Assembly: GCA_035497315.1 (NCBI GenBank)
Contig: DATJDU010000098.1
Location: 1 to 18,359 of the forward strand
Length of the DNA: 18,359 bases
DNA from: Andeanibacterium sp035497315
GTDB lineage: Bacteria; Pseudomonadota; Alphaproteobacteria; Sphingomonadales; Sphingomonadaceae
Direction of reading: 5' to 3'
In this document: piece by piece, positions 7,551 to 14,810 of the stretch
Layout of the letters: each line of letters opens with the position of its first letter
Numbering within the stretch: position 1 is the stretch's first letter
Made by a program: the position numbers and the translations under genes
Notes under the pieces: generated by a model
The model's input: the letters and a program-made list of their open reading frames with translations, nothing else
Told to the model about the DNA's origin: nothing
Databases searched by the model: none

Positions 7551-7966
7551 CCGCGCTCATCCACCGGGCGGGCTGCGTCGCCATCGACGGACGAGCGGTG
7601 CTGATCGAGGGAGAACCGGGCAGCGGCAAATCCAGCCTCGCCCTCGCCCTGATCGACCGGGGGGCGATGCTGGTGGGCGACGACGGAGTAACGCTGGAGG
7701 CGCGCGGCAGCGCCCTGTGGGCCTCCCCCCCGCCCAATATCGCGGGCAAGCTGGAAATTCGCAATGTCGGTATCGTGGACCTGCCCACCACCGAGGCGCC
7801 GGTCGCCCTGGTGCTGCGGCTCGATCCCATGGCCCCGCGCCATGTGGAGCAGGCCGGGGCGGTGGAACTGGCCGGACACACCCTCCCCCTGATCCGCCTC
7901 TGGCCCGACAGCCCCGCCCTGCCCCTGCGCGCCGAATGGGCGCTGAAGCTGCATGGACTGAACTGA
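7547..7966 (+). CDS. hprK: Short HPr kinase/phosphorylase (catalytic domain only)
   Basis: A 139-residue protein equal to the C-terminal catalytic domain of HPr kinase/phosphorylase; the N-terminal domain of the Gram-positive enzyme is absent, as is usual in alphaproteobacteria. It should phosphorylate and dephosphorylate the regulatory serine of HPr, encoded four genes on. Visible are the P-loop GEPGSGKSS (22-30), VGDD (43-46) and LEIRNVGIVDL (69-79), matching the HprK signature except that Asn stands where Gly is usual. It begins with an ATGA overlap with chvG. About 168 non-coding bases follow before rapZ, including a long inverted repeat, so rapZ may have its own control. Confidence 0.9.
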   Translation: MTALIHRAGCVAIDGRAVLIEGEPGSGKSSLALALIDRGAMLVGDDGVTLEARGSALWASPPPNIAGKLEIRNVGIVDLPTTEAPVALVLRLDPMAPRHVEQAGAVELAGHTLPLIRLWPDSPALPLRAEWALKLHGLN

Positions 7967-7984
7967 TCCCTTCTTGCGAGCGGG

Positions 7985-8046
7985 GCGATTGCGGGAGAGG
8001 AGTTTCATTCACCCCCATTCCCGCCCCAGCGCTCCCCTGCAATCGC
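7985..8046 (+). repeat. Long imperfect inverted repeat between hprK and rapZ
   Basis: GCGATTGC at 7985-7992 pairs perfectly with GCAATCGC at 8039-8046. Directly inside, GGGAG at 7993-7997 pairs with CTCCC at 8032-8036, leaving a two-base bulge, so a 13-bp imperfect stem closes a 34-base loop. There is no T tract. It may be an mRNA processing or stability element between the two cistrons. Confidence 0.4.
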
Positions 8047-8134
8047 TCACCGCGCCCGCCAGTAAACGCCCCCTTCCGGCACAAACGCGCGCAAAGCCTT
8101 CCCTTTCGCGGCTGACGGGGGCAAACCGCGCCCA

Positions 8135-9067
8135 ATGGCTTCCGAGTCTCCCCCTCCCCCAGTGGATTCCCGCCAGCGCATCCTGCTGGTCACCGGCATG
8201 CTCGGTGCCGGCAAGACGACCGCGCTGCGCGAGCTTGAGGATCTGGGCTGGGAAGCGATCGACAATTTCCCGATCCGCCTGCTGGACCGGATGATCGCAG
8301 CGGATGACAATGTGCCCGGCGAGATCAAGGCGCCGCTCGCCATCGGCTTCGATTCCCGTACGCGCGGCTTCGCCCCTGCTGACATCATCGCCCGGGTGAA
8401 GCAGCTTTCCGCGCGAGACGATCTGGTGGTCACTACCATGTTCCTCGACTGCTCGGCCCAGGAGCTTGAGCGCCGCTATAACGAGACCCGCCGCCGCCAC
8501 CCGTTGGCCAGCGGCATGCCCGCTGCCGACGGTATCGCCGCCGAGCGGGAATTGCTTGCCCCGCTGCGCCGCTGGGCGGATGTGGTGATGACCACCACCG
8601 CCTTTTCAACCAACGAGCTTCAGCAGGCGATCCGCGAGCAATTCGGCATCCATGCTGGTGAGGCACTGACGGTAACAGTCAGCAGCTTCGGCTTCGCCCG
8701 AGGCGTTCCCCTGGCCGATCTGGTATTCGACATGCGTTATCTCGACAATCCGCATTGGGTTTCGGAATTGCGCGAGTTGACCGGACTGGACGGCCCCGTG
8801 GGCGCGCATATCCGGCAGGACCCGGCATTCGAGAGCAGCTTTGCCAAGATTCGCGACCTGCTGCTGGAACTGCTCCCCCGCTATGCCGCGCAGGGAAAGA
8901 GCTACGTCAATATCGCCTTCGGCTGCACCGGCGGACGCCATCGCTCCGTCTTCATAGCCGAGGAAATTGCGAAAACCTTGCGCAAAGCGGGATTTTCGCC
9001 CACTGTCCGTCACCGAAATCTCGGGTCACGCGCTGCCGAACTGATCGAAGGGCCGCACCAGCCGTGA
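8135..9067 (+). CDS. rapZ: RNase adapter / nucleotide-binding protein RapZ
   Basis: A 310-residue member of the RapZ (YvcJ, formerly UPF0042) family. The N-terminal P-loop domain has GMLGAGKT (21-28) and EAIDNFP (40-46). The C-terminal half has SFGFARGVPLADLVFDMRYL (184-203, then DNP) and the binding motif GCTGGRHRS (263-271). In E. coli RapZ presents the small RNA GlmZ to RNase E to control GlmS; in alphaproteobacteria its target is not established and should not be assumed. Family length is about 285 residues, so the Pro-rich first dozen residues are a small extension and the start could be slightly further in. No good ribosome binding site precedes ATG 8135. It lies between hprK and manX, a position linking it to the regulatory PTS. 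Confidence 0.93.
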   Translation: MASESPPPPVDSRQRILLVTGMLGAGKTTALRELEDLGWEAIDNFPIRLLDRMIAADDNVPGEIKAPLAIGFDSRTRGFAPADIIARVKQLSARDDLVVTTMFLDCSAQELERRYNETRRRHPLASGMPAADGIAAERELLAPLRRWADVVMTTTAFSTNELQQAIREQFGIHAGEALTVTVSSFGFARGVPLADLVFDMRYLDNPHWVSELRELTGLDGPVGAHIRQDPAFESSFAKIRDLLLELLPRYAAQGKSYVNIAFGCTGGRHRSVFIAEEIAKTLRKAGFSPTVRHRNLGSRAAELIEGPHQP

Positions 9068-9152
9068 ACCCGATTGCGCCTTTTTGCGACATGGCGCCGA
9101 TGGTATCCATGCAACCCCGAGCGGCCCTCAGGTCTGAAAGCTGTTTTCCTGC

Positions 9153-9557
9153 ATGATCGGAATGATTCTAGTGACCCACGGCCACCTGGCCGAGGAGTTC
9201 GTGAAGGCAATGGAGCATGTCGTCGGCCGCCAGGAAGCGGTCGAGACGGTGTGCATCGGCCCCAAGGACGACGTCGAGGCCCGGCGCGCCGAAATCGCGG
9301 AGGCCATCAAGAAGGTCGATAGCGGCAATGGCGCGGTGATCCTCACCGACCTGTTCGGCGGTACGCCCTCCAACCTTGCCATCTCGCTGATGGAAGAAGG
9401 CAAGGTGGAAGTAGTGGCAGGGATCAACCTGCCCATGCTGATCCGCCTGGCCGGTGCGCGCGACAAGATGTCGATCAAGGAAGCGGTCGCCGCAGCGCGC
9501 GATGCCGGGCGCAATTACATAACCATTGCGTCAGAGTTCCTGGGGCAGGATGCCTGA
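9153..9557 (+). CDS. manX: PTS EIIA component, mannose-type (regulatory)
   Basis: A 134-residue EIIA domain of the mannose/fructose family (PTS-EIIA type 4). The conserved THGHLA near the N-terminus gives the phospho-acceptor His9, and TDLFGGTPSN (about 65-74) is the second family signature. It accepts phosphate from HPr. No EIIB or EIIC gene is nearby, so it probably serves in regulation and not in sugar uptake, as proposed for the same protein in other alphaproteobacteria. The start is ATG 9153; no strong ribosome binding site is visible, and 85 non-coding bases separate it from rapZ. The next gene is HPr, 52 bases downstream. Confidence 0.9.
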   Translation: MIGMILVTHGHLAEEFVKAMEHVVGRQEAVETVCIGPKDDVEARRAEIAEAIKKVDSGNGAVILTDLFGGTPSNLAISLMEEGKVEVVAGINLPMLIRLAGARDKMSIKEAVAAARDAGRNYITIASEFLGQDA

Positions 9558-9609
9558 CGCCTGACAATCGAAGAAACGCAACAACACTGCCTTGGGGAGG
9601 GGTGCCTGG

Positions 9610-9888
9610 ATGGATACGGCACGTAAAAGCGTGGGAATCACCAATCAGCGTGGCCTGCATGCGCGGGCCAGCGCCAAATTCGTAGCGGCAGTGGCGAGCT
9701 TGCCCGACGGCGCTCAGGTCACTGTAACGAAGGATGGGATGGATGCCGCAGGCGGTTCGATCCTGGGCCTGATGATGCTGGGTGCCGCCAAGGGCGACAC
9801 GATCGAAATCTGCGTGACGGGCGACGATGCAGAAACCTTGCTGACCAAGCTGGTCGGCCTGGTGATGGACGGTTTCGGGGAAGACTGA
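9610..9888 (+). CDS. ptsH: Phosphocarrier protein HPr
   Basis: A 92-residue HPr protein carrying phosphate from enzyme I to EIIA. The catalytic His17 is in RGLHARASAKF and the regulatory serine equivalent to Ser46 is Ser50 in GGSILGLMMLGA, so both the PTS and the HprK phosphorylation sites are present. ATG 9610 is chosen over the in-frame TTG at 9592 because GGAGG at 9596-9600 lies nine bases upstream. It follows manX closely. Enzyme I is not in this window, so the phosphate source must be encoded elsewhere. The next gene starts 32 bases on and may share the transcript. Confidence 0.95.
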   Translation: MDTARKSVGITNQRGLHARASAKFVAAVASLPDGAQVTVTKDGMDAAGGSILGLMMLGAAKGDTIEICVTGDDAETLLTKLVGLVMDGFGED

Positions 9889-9920
9889 TTGCACAAGGCC
9901 GCGCGCGCTCCTAAGCGGAC

Positions 9921-10724
9921 ATGATGCGCCGCCAGATCACCGGTTTTTCCAACCCCACGGTCAAATATCTCCGCTCGCTGCGGGAAAAGAAGCACCGCAA
10001 GCGGGAAGGCAAGTTCCTCGCCGAGGGGCTGCGCCTGCTCACCGATGCACGCGAATCCGGACGTATCCCTGAAATGCTGGTCATGTCCGCCGAGCGTGAC
10101 GAACACCCGCTGCTCTCTGCGCTGGAACAGGCTGTTGATCAGGCAGGCGGCGAGATTGTGGAATGCACCAGCGATATCCTCGCCAAGATCACCGGCAAGG
10201 AAAACCCGCAGGCTGTGGCCGGAGTGTTTGCGGAATTCGATACTTCGCTGACCCATCTCGATCGCAATTCCGCCCAAATCTGGCTGGTGGCGCAAGCGCT
10301 GCGCGATCCGGGCAATCTGGGCACCATGCTGCGTACCGGCGATGCCGTGGGCGCCGGCGGCCTGATCCTGATCGACGATTGCGCCGATCCCTTCTCGGTC
10401 GAAGCGGTGCGGGCCAGCATGGGGGCCATCTTCACGCAGAATATCGCGCAGGCGAACTGGGCGGAATTCATCGCCTGGCTGCGCGAGGCAGAAGGCCAGC
10501 TGGTCGCCGCCTCGCTGCGCGACGCCCAGCCCTATCGCGGCGCACCCTATGCCGCGCCCTGCTTCCTGATGGTGGGCAATGAATCGCGCGGGCTGCCGGA
10601 GGAATATGAACTCGCCTGCGATCTCAGGGTCACCATGCCGATGCGCGGACGGGCCGACAGTCTGAATGCCGCCGTGGCAGGCGCAGTGCTGGCCTATGAG
10701 GCTCTGGCGGCGCTCGATCGCTGA
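9921..10724 (+). CDS. SpoU/TrmH-family RNA 2'-O-methyltransferase
   Basis: A 267-residue SPOUT-class methyltransferase expected to methylate a ribose 2'-OH in rRNA or tRNA using SAM. An N-terminal substrate-binding domain (about 5-105, L30e-like, with FLAEGLRLL) precedes the knotted catalytic domain. Its three motifs are clear: DPGNLGTMLRT (129-139), MVGNESRGLP (217-226) and PMRGRADSLNAAVAGAVLAY (240-259). The nearest well-known relatives are RlmB/TrmH-like proteins, but the modified base cannot be predicted here. Two ATG codons (9921, 9924) stand together; either may be used. The gene sits 32 bases after ptsH, where rhizobial clusters often have ahcY instead. Confidence 0.88.
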   Translation: MMRRQITGFSNPTVKYLRSLREKKHRKREGKFLAEGLRLLTDARESGRIPEMLVMSAERDEHPLLSALEQAVDQAGGEIVECTSDILAKITGKENPQAVAGVFAEFDTSLTHLDRNSAQIWLVAQALRDPGNLGTMLRTGDAVGAGGLILIDDCADPFSVEAVRASMGAIFTQNIAQANWAEFIAWLREAEGQLVAASLRDAQPYRGAPYAAPCFLMVGNESRGLPEEYELACDLRVTMPMRGRADSLNAAVAGAVLAYEALAALDR

Positions 10725-10781
10725 CCTGTTGCTGACGGGCGCATTCAGCCCGCCGAAAGCGCGAATGGCGCATCAGGCCTT

Positions 10782-11207
10782 ATGCGCCACGCACTTTTCA
10801 TCACGGCTTTCATTCTCCTGGCTCTGCCCGTGGCAGGCTGCGTGGCGCAGACCGCGCCGCCGCATGGGCTTGCCGGCAGCGAATGGCGCATTACCGCCAT
10901 CGACGGCCAAACTCCCGCTGCACCCGACCGCGCACGCATGGCTTTGCAGAAGGATCGCCTTTCCGCCAATGTGGGCTGTAATTCCATGAGCGGTCCGTGG
11001 AGGGTCGAGAAATCCCGCCTGATCGCCGGACCGCTGATGCAGACCAAGATGTTCTGCGAAGGCCCGATTGGCGAACAGGAACAGGCCGCGAGCGCGCTGC
11101 TGGTAGCCGCCCCCACGCTGGAGCTTGATGGTGCGCGCCTTACCCTGCGTTCAAGCGGGCATAGTCTCACGCTGGAACGGATCGACGCCACCGGCAAGGA
11201 TCGCTGA
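10782..11207 (+). CDS. META-domain lipoprotein
   Basis: A 141-residue predicted lipoprotein. Residues 1-19 form a signal peptide ending in the lipobox LPVAGC, with Cys20 as the lipidated residue. The rest is a META/HslJ-type domain (about 29-135), shown by LAGSEWRITAIDG near the start, the conserved NVGCNSMSGPW core and MTKMFC-like QTKMFCEGP. In other bacteria META proteins such as HslJ relate to heat or drug tolerance, with no known enzymatic activity. It probably sits in the outer or inner membrane facing the periplasm. It begins 57 bases after the methyltransferase. Confidence 0.8.
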   Translation: MRHALFITAFILLALPVAGCVAQTAPPHGLAGSEWRITAIDGQTPAAPDRARMALQKDRLSANVGCNSMSGPWRVEKSRLIAGPLMQTKMFCEGPIGEQEQAASALLVAAPTLELDGARLTLRSSGHSLTLERIDATGKDR

Positions 11208-11291
11208 GCGCGCGCAACCGGCCCCTTTACCACATGGACAGAGCGACGGCGGGAACTTATTGCCCTCCTGCACGCTGACACGGCAAACATT

Positions 11292-11315
11292 GGCGGCAGC
11301 CGCGCCGCAGCCGCC
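11292..11315 (+). repeat. GC-rich hairpin before the YceI gene
   Basis: GGCGGC at 11292-11297 and GCCGCC at 11310-11315 form a 6-bp stem with a 12-base GC-rich loop, in the 138-base gap between the META and YceI genes. No T run follows; it could be a weak terminator or leader structure. Confidence 0.25.
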
Positions 11316-11345
11316 TGCAAGAACGGAAATTGGGGAGAATTGAGC

Positions 11346-11942
11346 ATGTTCCACCGCAAGCCCGCTGCCTTCGGCACGGCCACCGCAGTTGCCGCATTGG
11401 CGCTGCTCACCATCCCCGCCGCCGCGGTCGGCCCCGAAATGGCCGCCCCGGGCTGGATCGTGGATCATGCCGCATCGAAGCTCGGCTATGAAGGCGTGGG
11501 TAATAGCGAGAGCTTTGAAGGCGGCTTCGGCAAGTGGAGCGCCGAAATCAATTTCGACCCCACCCATCTCGACCAGTCCCTGGCCAAGGTCACGATCGAC
11601 ACCGGCAGCGCCAGCAGCGGCGATCCTTCGCGCGACGATCCCCTGCGCGAGGGCGAATGGTTCAACATCGGCGCCTTCCCCAACGCCACATTCACCACCA
11701 ACGGCATCACATCCACCGGCCCAGATGCCTATCTGGCCGATGGCACGCTGACCATTCGCGGCATCGGCAAGCCGGTGAAGTTGCCCTTCACTCTCACTAT
11801 CGAGGGCGACACCGCCAAGATGAAAGGCGAGGCAAAGATCGACCGCAAGGAATGGGGCCTTGGCGAAGGCTCCTGGCAGGACAAGTCGGTCGATCCGAAC
11901 GTAACGGTGAAGATCGACATCACGGCCACGCGCGCAAGCTAA
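11346..11942 (+). CDS. YceI-family periplasmic protein
   Basis: A 198-residue secreted protein of the YceI lipocalin-like family, known to bind isoprenoid-type lipids in some members. A signal peptide is seen at about 1-27, ending in IPAAA. The mature part begins with PGWIVDHAASKLGYEG, the typical YceI opening, and has EINFDPTHLDQSLAKVTID, the EWFNIGAFPNATFTT strand and the C-terminal RKEWGLGEGSWQDKS segment. ATG 11346 is preferred, with GGGGAG at 11331-11336 upstream; a TTG at 11340 is in frame but too close to that site. It ends facing the minus-strand lipoprotein gene across a 43-base gap containing a hairpin. Confidence 0.88.
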   Translation: MFHRKPAAFGTATAVAALALLTIPAAAVGPEMAAPGWIVDHAASKLGYEGVGNSESFEGGFGKWSAEINFDPTHLDQSLAKVTIDTGSASSGDPSRDDPLREGEWFNIGAFPNATFTTNGITSTGPDAYLADGTLTIRGIGKPVKLPFTLTIEGDTAKMKGEAKIDRKEWGLGEGSWQDKSVDPNVTVKIDITATRAS

Positions 11943-11955
11943 ACCTCGCGATCAA

Positions 11956-11994
11956 GGGGAATGCGGGGCGGCCCGATCGCCGCCCTCAATCCCC
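11956..11994. terminator. Hairpin between convergent yceI-like and lipoprotein genes
   Basis: GGGCGGC at 11966-11972 pairs with GCCGCCC at 11979-11985 around a 6-base loop; GGGGA at 11956-11960 and TCCCC at 11990-11994 extend it across an internal loop. It overlaps the stop of the minus-strand gene. No T tract follows on either strand, so it is at best a weak bidirectional terminator. Confidence 0.4.
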
Positions 11995-12726
11995 CGCGAC
12001 AAAGGCACTCAGAACCCAGCTACCCTGCCGCTCCTCCACGATCAGGCGGTAATCGACCAGCGCACGCAGCTTGTCCCACGCCATATAGCCGGCAGTGCCG
12101 TCATAATCGTGAACCTTGGCGAATGGGCTGCCCTCGTCAGTGCTTTCCTGCAATTCGACAATGTTCCAGTCGAGAGTCTTGAGCACCTTGGCCCCCGCGC
12201 GCGGTTCGGCCAGGATCGGTACGCCCTCCCCTCGCACCGTCAGCAGCATGTAGCTATCGCGATCCCCGAAATCCTGGGCGAAATACCAAGGCATGGTCAT
12301 GCCGGATTGGCCGTTCACGGCGCAACCGAGCGGAAGGAGGTTCTGTAACGCCTCCCAGAGATTGTAATCCTTGTCGGCCAAGCGCCTGCGCAATTCGTCC
12401 TTGCCTTCGCCGCCGCCGAAATCGAGCAATATATCCGGCGCTGCTAGGCCGACGAAGGCATCCGCATCGCGGGCCAACACCGCTTTTGCCAGCTTGATCC
12501 GGAATTCCTGCGCGCCTTTCAACGCCGAACATTCATCCCTGGGCGCGTAGGGGCCCTTCTGGCGCGGCGTGACGAGCGAGGCGAGCAGTCCCGCCGTTTT
12601 GCTGCCGGCTTCTGCCTGTGCGCTCTTTTCCGGACCCGGCGCAGCCTTTGCCCCGTCTCCCTGCCCGCACGCAGCGAGAAACGCGGCGGCAAGAACCGGA
12701 GCGGCGGGATTCAGCATTCGGTGCAT
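11986..12726 (-). CDS. Lipoprotein with C-terminal SH3-like domain
   Basis: A 246-residue predicted lipoprotein of unknown function. The signal peptide ends in FLAAC with Cys20 lipidated, followed by a Gly/Ala/Lys-rich linker to about residue 45. The middle (about 65-150) is mostly helical with two cysteines (in DECSAL and LGCAVNG) that could form a disulfide. The C-terminal part (about 165-235) resembles a bacterial SH3 domain: VPILAEPRAGAKVLKTLDWN, then FAKVHDYDGTAGYMAWDKL. Such domains often bind peptidoglycan or metal. Start 12726 is chosen since GAGGAG at 12734-12739 lies seven bases upstream, inside the end of rmuC; an ATG at 12750 would overlap that gene. It follows rmuC by four bases, so the two are co-transcribed. 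Confidence 0.75.
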   Translation of the reverse strand: MHRMLNPAAPVLAAAFLAACGQGDGAKAAPGPEKSAQAEAGSKTAGLLASLVTPRQKGPYAPRDECSALKGAQEFRIKLAKAVLARDADAFVGLAAPDILLDFGGGEGKDELRRRLADKDYNLWEALQNLLPLGCAVNGQSGMTMPWYFAQDFGDRDSYMLLTVRGEGVPILAEPRAGAKVLKTLDWNIVELQESTDEGSPFAKVHDYDGTAGYMAWDKLRALVDYRLIVEERQGSWVLSAFVAGD

Positions 12727-12730
12727 CGGC

Positions 12731-14131
12731 TCACTCCTCTTGTGCGGCAACCTCGCCCGCGCCCTCGCCTGTCACGTCTGCCGAACCATAACGCGGCAGA
12801 GCCTCCACTTGCGGCACTTCCTCGATCTCGCGCTTGCCGATCTCGACGCCCTTGTCTCTCAGGCGCCGCCCGGCCGACAGAACATTGCGCTCAAAGCTTC
12901 CCACAAACTTGTTGTAATTGCTTACCGCGCTCTCCAGACCTCCGCCCACGCGCCTGAGATGCTCGGCCGCAGTCGCGATCCGATCGTAAATTTCGGTCCC
13001 CATCCGCCCGATCTCGCGAGCCTCCTGCGCCAGGGCATCCTGCCGCCAGACCTGCGCCACGGTGCGCGCGATGGCGACCAGATTGGTCGGCGTTGCCAGC
13101 AGAACCTTGTTGCGGAAGGCGAAGTCCCACAGTTCCGGGTCCTGCTCCAACGCGGCGGCGAGGAAATGCTCGCCCGGCACGAACATCACCACATAATCGG
13201 GCGCATCCTCGAACTGGCTCTGATAGCTCTTGGCACCGAGTTGCTGGACGTGGTTCTTCATCGCCCGCGCATGGGCCGCCAGCGACAGATCGCGGGCCTC
13301 GTCCGTATCCGCCTCGAACGCCTCCTGATAGGAATTGAGCGAAACCTTGGCGTCGATCACCAGCTTCTTCTGGCCCGGCACATTGACGATCGCATCCGGC
13401 CGCAGGCGCCCGTCCTCCGTATTGACCGAATGTTCGGTCACGAAATCGGTGTGCTCGGCCAGCCCGCATTGTTCCAGCACATTGCGCAATTGCTGCTCGC
13501 CCCAGCGGCCGCGTGCCTTGGGGGCATTGCGCAGCGAATTGCCGAGCCGCGCGGCTTCCTGCCGGACCTGTTCCTGCCCTTCCTTCATCGACTGGATCAG
13601 GCCAGTTAGTTGACCAAAGGCATCCACGCGTTTCGCTTCCAGCGTGGCGACCTGTTCCTCATAATTCTTCAGTTTCTGCCCCACCGGCTCCAGCAGCGCC
13701 TTAATCTTCTGCTCGCCGGTCTCCTCCGACTGGCGGAAGCGTTCCTCCGCCCGCTTCAGGAACGCTTCCTGCGCCTCGCCCAGCACCTTGCTGCCGGCGT
13801 TGCGGAATTCCTTGAGCATGTCTTCCCGCGCCTGGAGCAGCAGGCGCTTCTGTTCCTCGAACCCGGCTTCCCTCGCCTTGAGCCCGGTCAGTTCCTCCCG
13901 CGCAAGGTCGAGCTGGCCTGCCAGCATGTCGGCCCGGGCGGCCCGTTCGCTCATGGTTGCCAGTTCCGGGGCCATGCGGGCGAGTTTTTCCGACGCCTCC
14001 CTGCCCGCAGCCTCTGCCGCATCCAGCCGCGCCTTCAGCTCCGAAGCGGGGCGCGAACCGAAGACCCAACCCAGGCCCACCCCGACCGCAAGAGCCAAGA
14101 AAGCCACCACAACTATAATCAAAGTTTCCAT
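12731..14131 (-). CDS. rmuC: DNA recombination protein RmuC
   Basis: A 466-residue RmuC protein, a predicted nuclease-fold factor limiting DNA inversion at short inverted repeats in E. coli. One N-terminal membrane segment (about 3-25) anchors it; residues about 28-200 are a long Ala/Glu/Arg-rich coiled coil. The conserved domain has LRNAPKARGRWGEQQLRNVL (200-219, with GRWGE), RPDAIV (244-249) and DAKVSLNSYQEAF (260-272), then YVVMFVPGEHF. ATG 14131 is used because it starts directly before the membrane segment and GGGAG at 14136-14140 is four bases upstream; a start at 14203 would put unrelated residues before it. The leader just upstream folds into a nested stem. The downstream lipoprotein gene is coupled. 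Confidence 0.93.
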   Translation of the reverse strand: METLIIVVVAFLALAVGVGLGWVFGSRPASELKARLDAAEAAGREASEKLARMAPELATMSERAARADMLAGQLDLAREELTGLKAREAGFEEQKRLLLQAREDMLKEFRNAGSKVLGEAQEAFLKRAEERFRQSEETGEQKIKALLEPVGQKLKNYEEQVATLEAKRVDAFGQLTGLIQSMKEGQEQVRQEAARLGNSLRNAPKARGRWGEQQLRNVLEQCGLAEHTDFVTEHSVNTEDGRLRPDAIVNVPGQKKLVIDAKVSLNSYQEAFEADTDEARDLSLAAHARAMKNHVQQLGAKSYQSQFEDAPDYVVMFVPGEHFLAAALEQDPELWDFAFRNKVLLATPTNLVAIARTVAQVWRQDALAQEAREIGRMGTEIYDRIATAAEHLRRVGGGLESAVSNYNKFVGSFERNVLSAGRRLRDKGVEIGKREIEEVPQVEALPRYGSADVTGEGAGEVAAQEE

Positions 14132-14141
14132 AACACTCCCA

Positions 14142-14187
14142 CACCAGTGGTGGGCGAGGCATAAAGCCCCGCCCAAATCTACTGGTG
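14142..14187 (-). promoter_or_regulatory. Nested stem-loop in the rmuC leader
   Basis: An outer stem CACCAGT (14142-14148) / ACTGGTG (14181-14187) encloses an inner stem GGGCG.GGC (14152-14160) / GCC.CGCCC (14166-14174), which has one mismatch and a 5-base loop. It ends one base from the rmuC ribosome binding site, so it could influence rmuC translation. A further stem, GGTGG(c)TTC/GAACCACC at about 14184-14204, overlaps and competes with it. Confidence 0.45.
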
Positions 14188-14190
14188 GCT

Positions 14191-14340
14191 TCAAATGAAC
14201 CACCGGGCAAAGTCAGCGCGAGCCTCATCCTCAGAGACGAAACCCTCAGATGACATCACAATGATGCATCCAAAAACCGACAACTTTACCCAGTGACAAA
14301 GGCCATCAATCCAGCAGAACGCATGTGGGGTAAGGCTCAT
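14191..14340 (-). CDS. Candidate 49-residue small protein
   Basis: A short reading frame with ATG at 14340 and GGGAG at 14347-14351, six bases upstream, which is as good a start as those of neighbouring genes. The predicted protein is Trp- and Cys-containing, with a hydrophobic middle (WVKLSVFGCIIVMSS) and an acidic-helical end SEDEARADFARWFI. I do not recognise a family. It lies 59 bases before rmuC on the same strand, in DNA clearly less GC-rich than the surroundings. The same frame is open upstream to a GTG at 14451, which has no binding site. It may be real or the remnant of a longer gene. Confidence 0.4.
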   Translation of the reverse strand: MSLTPHAFCWIDGLCHWVKLSVFGCIIVMSSEGFVSEDEARADFARWFI

Positions 14341-14744
14341 TGCCAACTCCCATGTTCGTTTTGCTAACGATGGGCTGCCTAGGAAGGGGCTGAGGGCCGA
14401 TATTTCCACGATATCACCGCTAAGTGCCCAGAGCTCTATGCTCTGGTGCACCGGCTTTGGCGCGTCTCGTGCGGTTCGGTCCTAGACGCTTCCATATTGG
14501 AAACCACATCTTGGCGAATTGCTACCTTGTTTCCATTACAACTCGATAGGCACCTCCATTGTTCACTCAGCCAAACATGCCACACTATGTGGTGTGCGCA
14601 TAATCTCTGCCCCACACTGATGGGGGATTTCCTGTGGAGAACGCAAAGTGAACAAAATTGATCGAGCGCACGCGTCAACGCCTAGGCCGACTGGATCTCT
14701 CTCCTCGCCATTGAGTGCGCAGAATCCCTGTCCAAGAATCACCC
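14341..14744. other. Gene-poor, lower-GC stretch between rmuC and fhs
   Basis: About 400 bases with markedly lower GC than either side and no supported gene. Reading frames here are short, cysteine- and histidine-rich and lack ribosome binding sites. It holds a perfect 7-bp hairpin, CCAGAGC/GCTCTGG at 14428-14434 and 14440-14446, and a small palindrome CCACA-CTA-TGTGG near 14579-14592. No integrase, transposase or tRNA was seen. Confidence 0.5.
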
Positions 14745-14773
14745 TTGAGGATTCGCACAGGAAAATTGTATGA
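14745..14773 (+). promoter_or_regulatory. Possible fhs promoter
   Basis: TTGAGG at 14745-14750 could be a -35 element. TTGTAT at 14766-14771 follows after 15 bases, or GTATGA at 14768-14773 after 17 bases, as a poor -10. A 17-bp palindrome starts about 20 bases further on, where an operator would be expected. Confidence 0.3.
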
Positions 14774-14793
14774 GCCGCTTACAAATTTCAGAA

Positions 14794-14810
14794 TCACGAA
14801 ATCTTCGTGA
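14794..14810. promoter_or_regulatory. Palindromic operator candidate upstream of fhs
   Basis: TCACGAA at 14794-14800 and TTCGTGA at 14804-14810 are perfect inverted repeats with a 3-base spacer. They are flanked by a second inverted pair, TTCGCAC at 14752-14758 and GTGCGAA at 14811-14817. The nested arrangement suggests a protein-binding site or a folded mRNA leader. Confidence 0.45.

Noticed and set aside
14436..14678. 80-codon minus-strand frame in the low-GC patch
   Set aside because: It has no ATG with a ribosome binding site and a Cys/Arg/Ser-rich composition unlike a folded protein.
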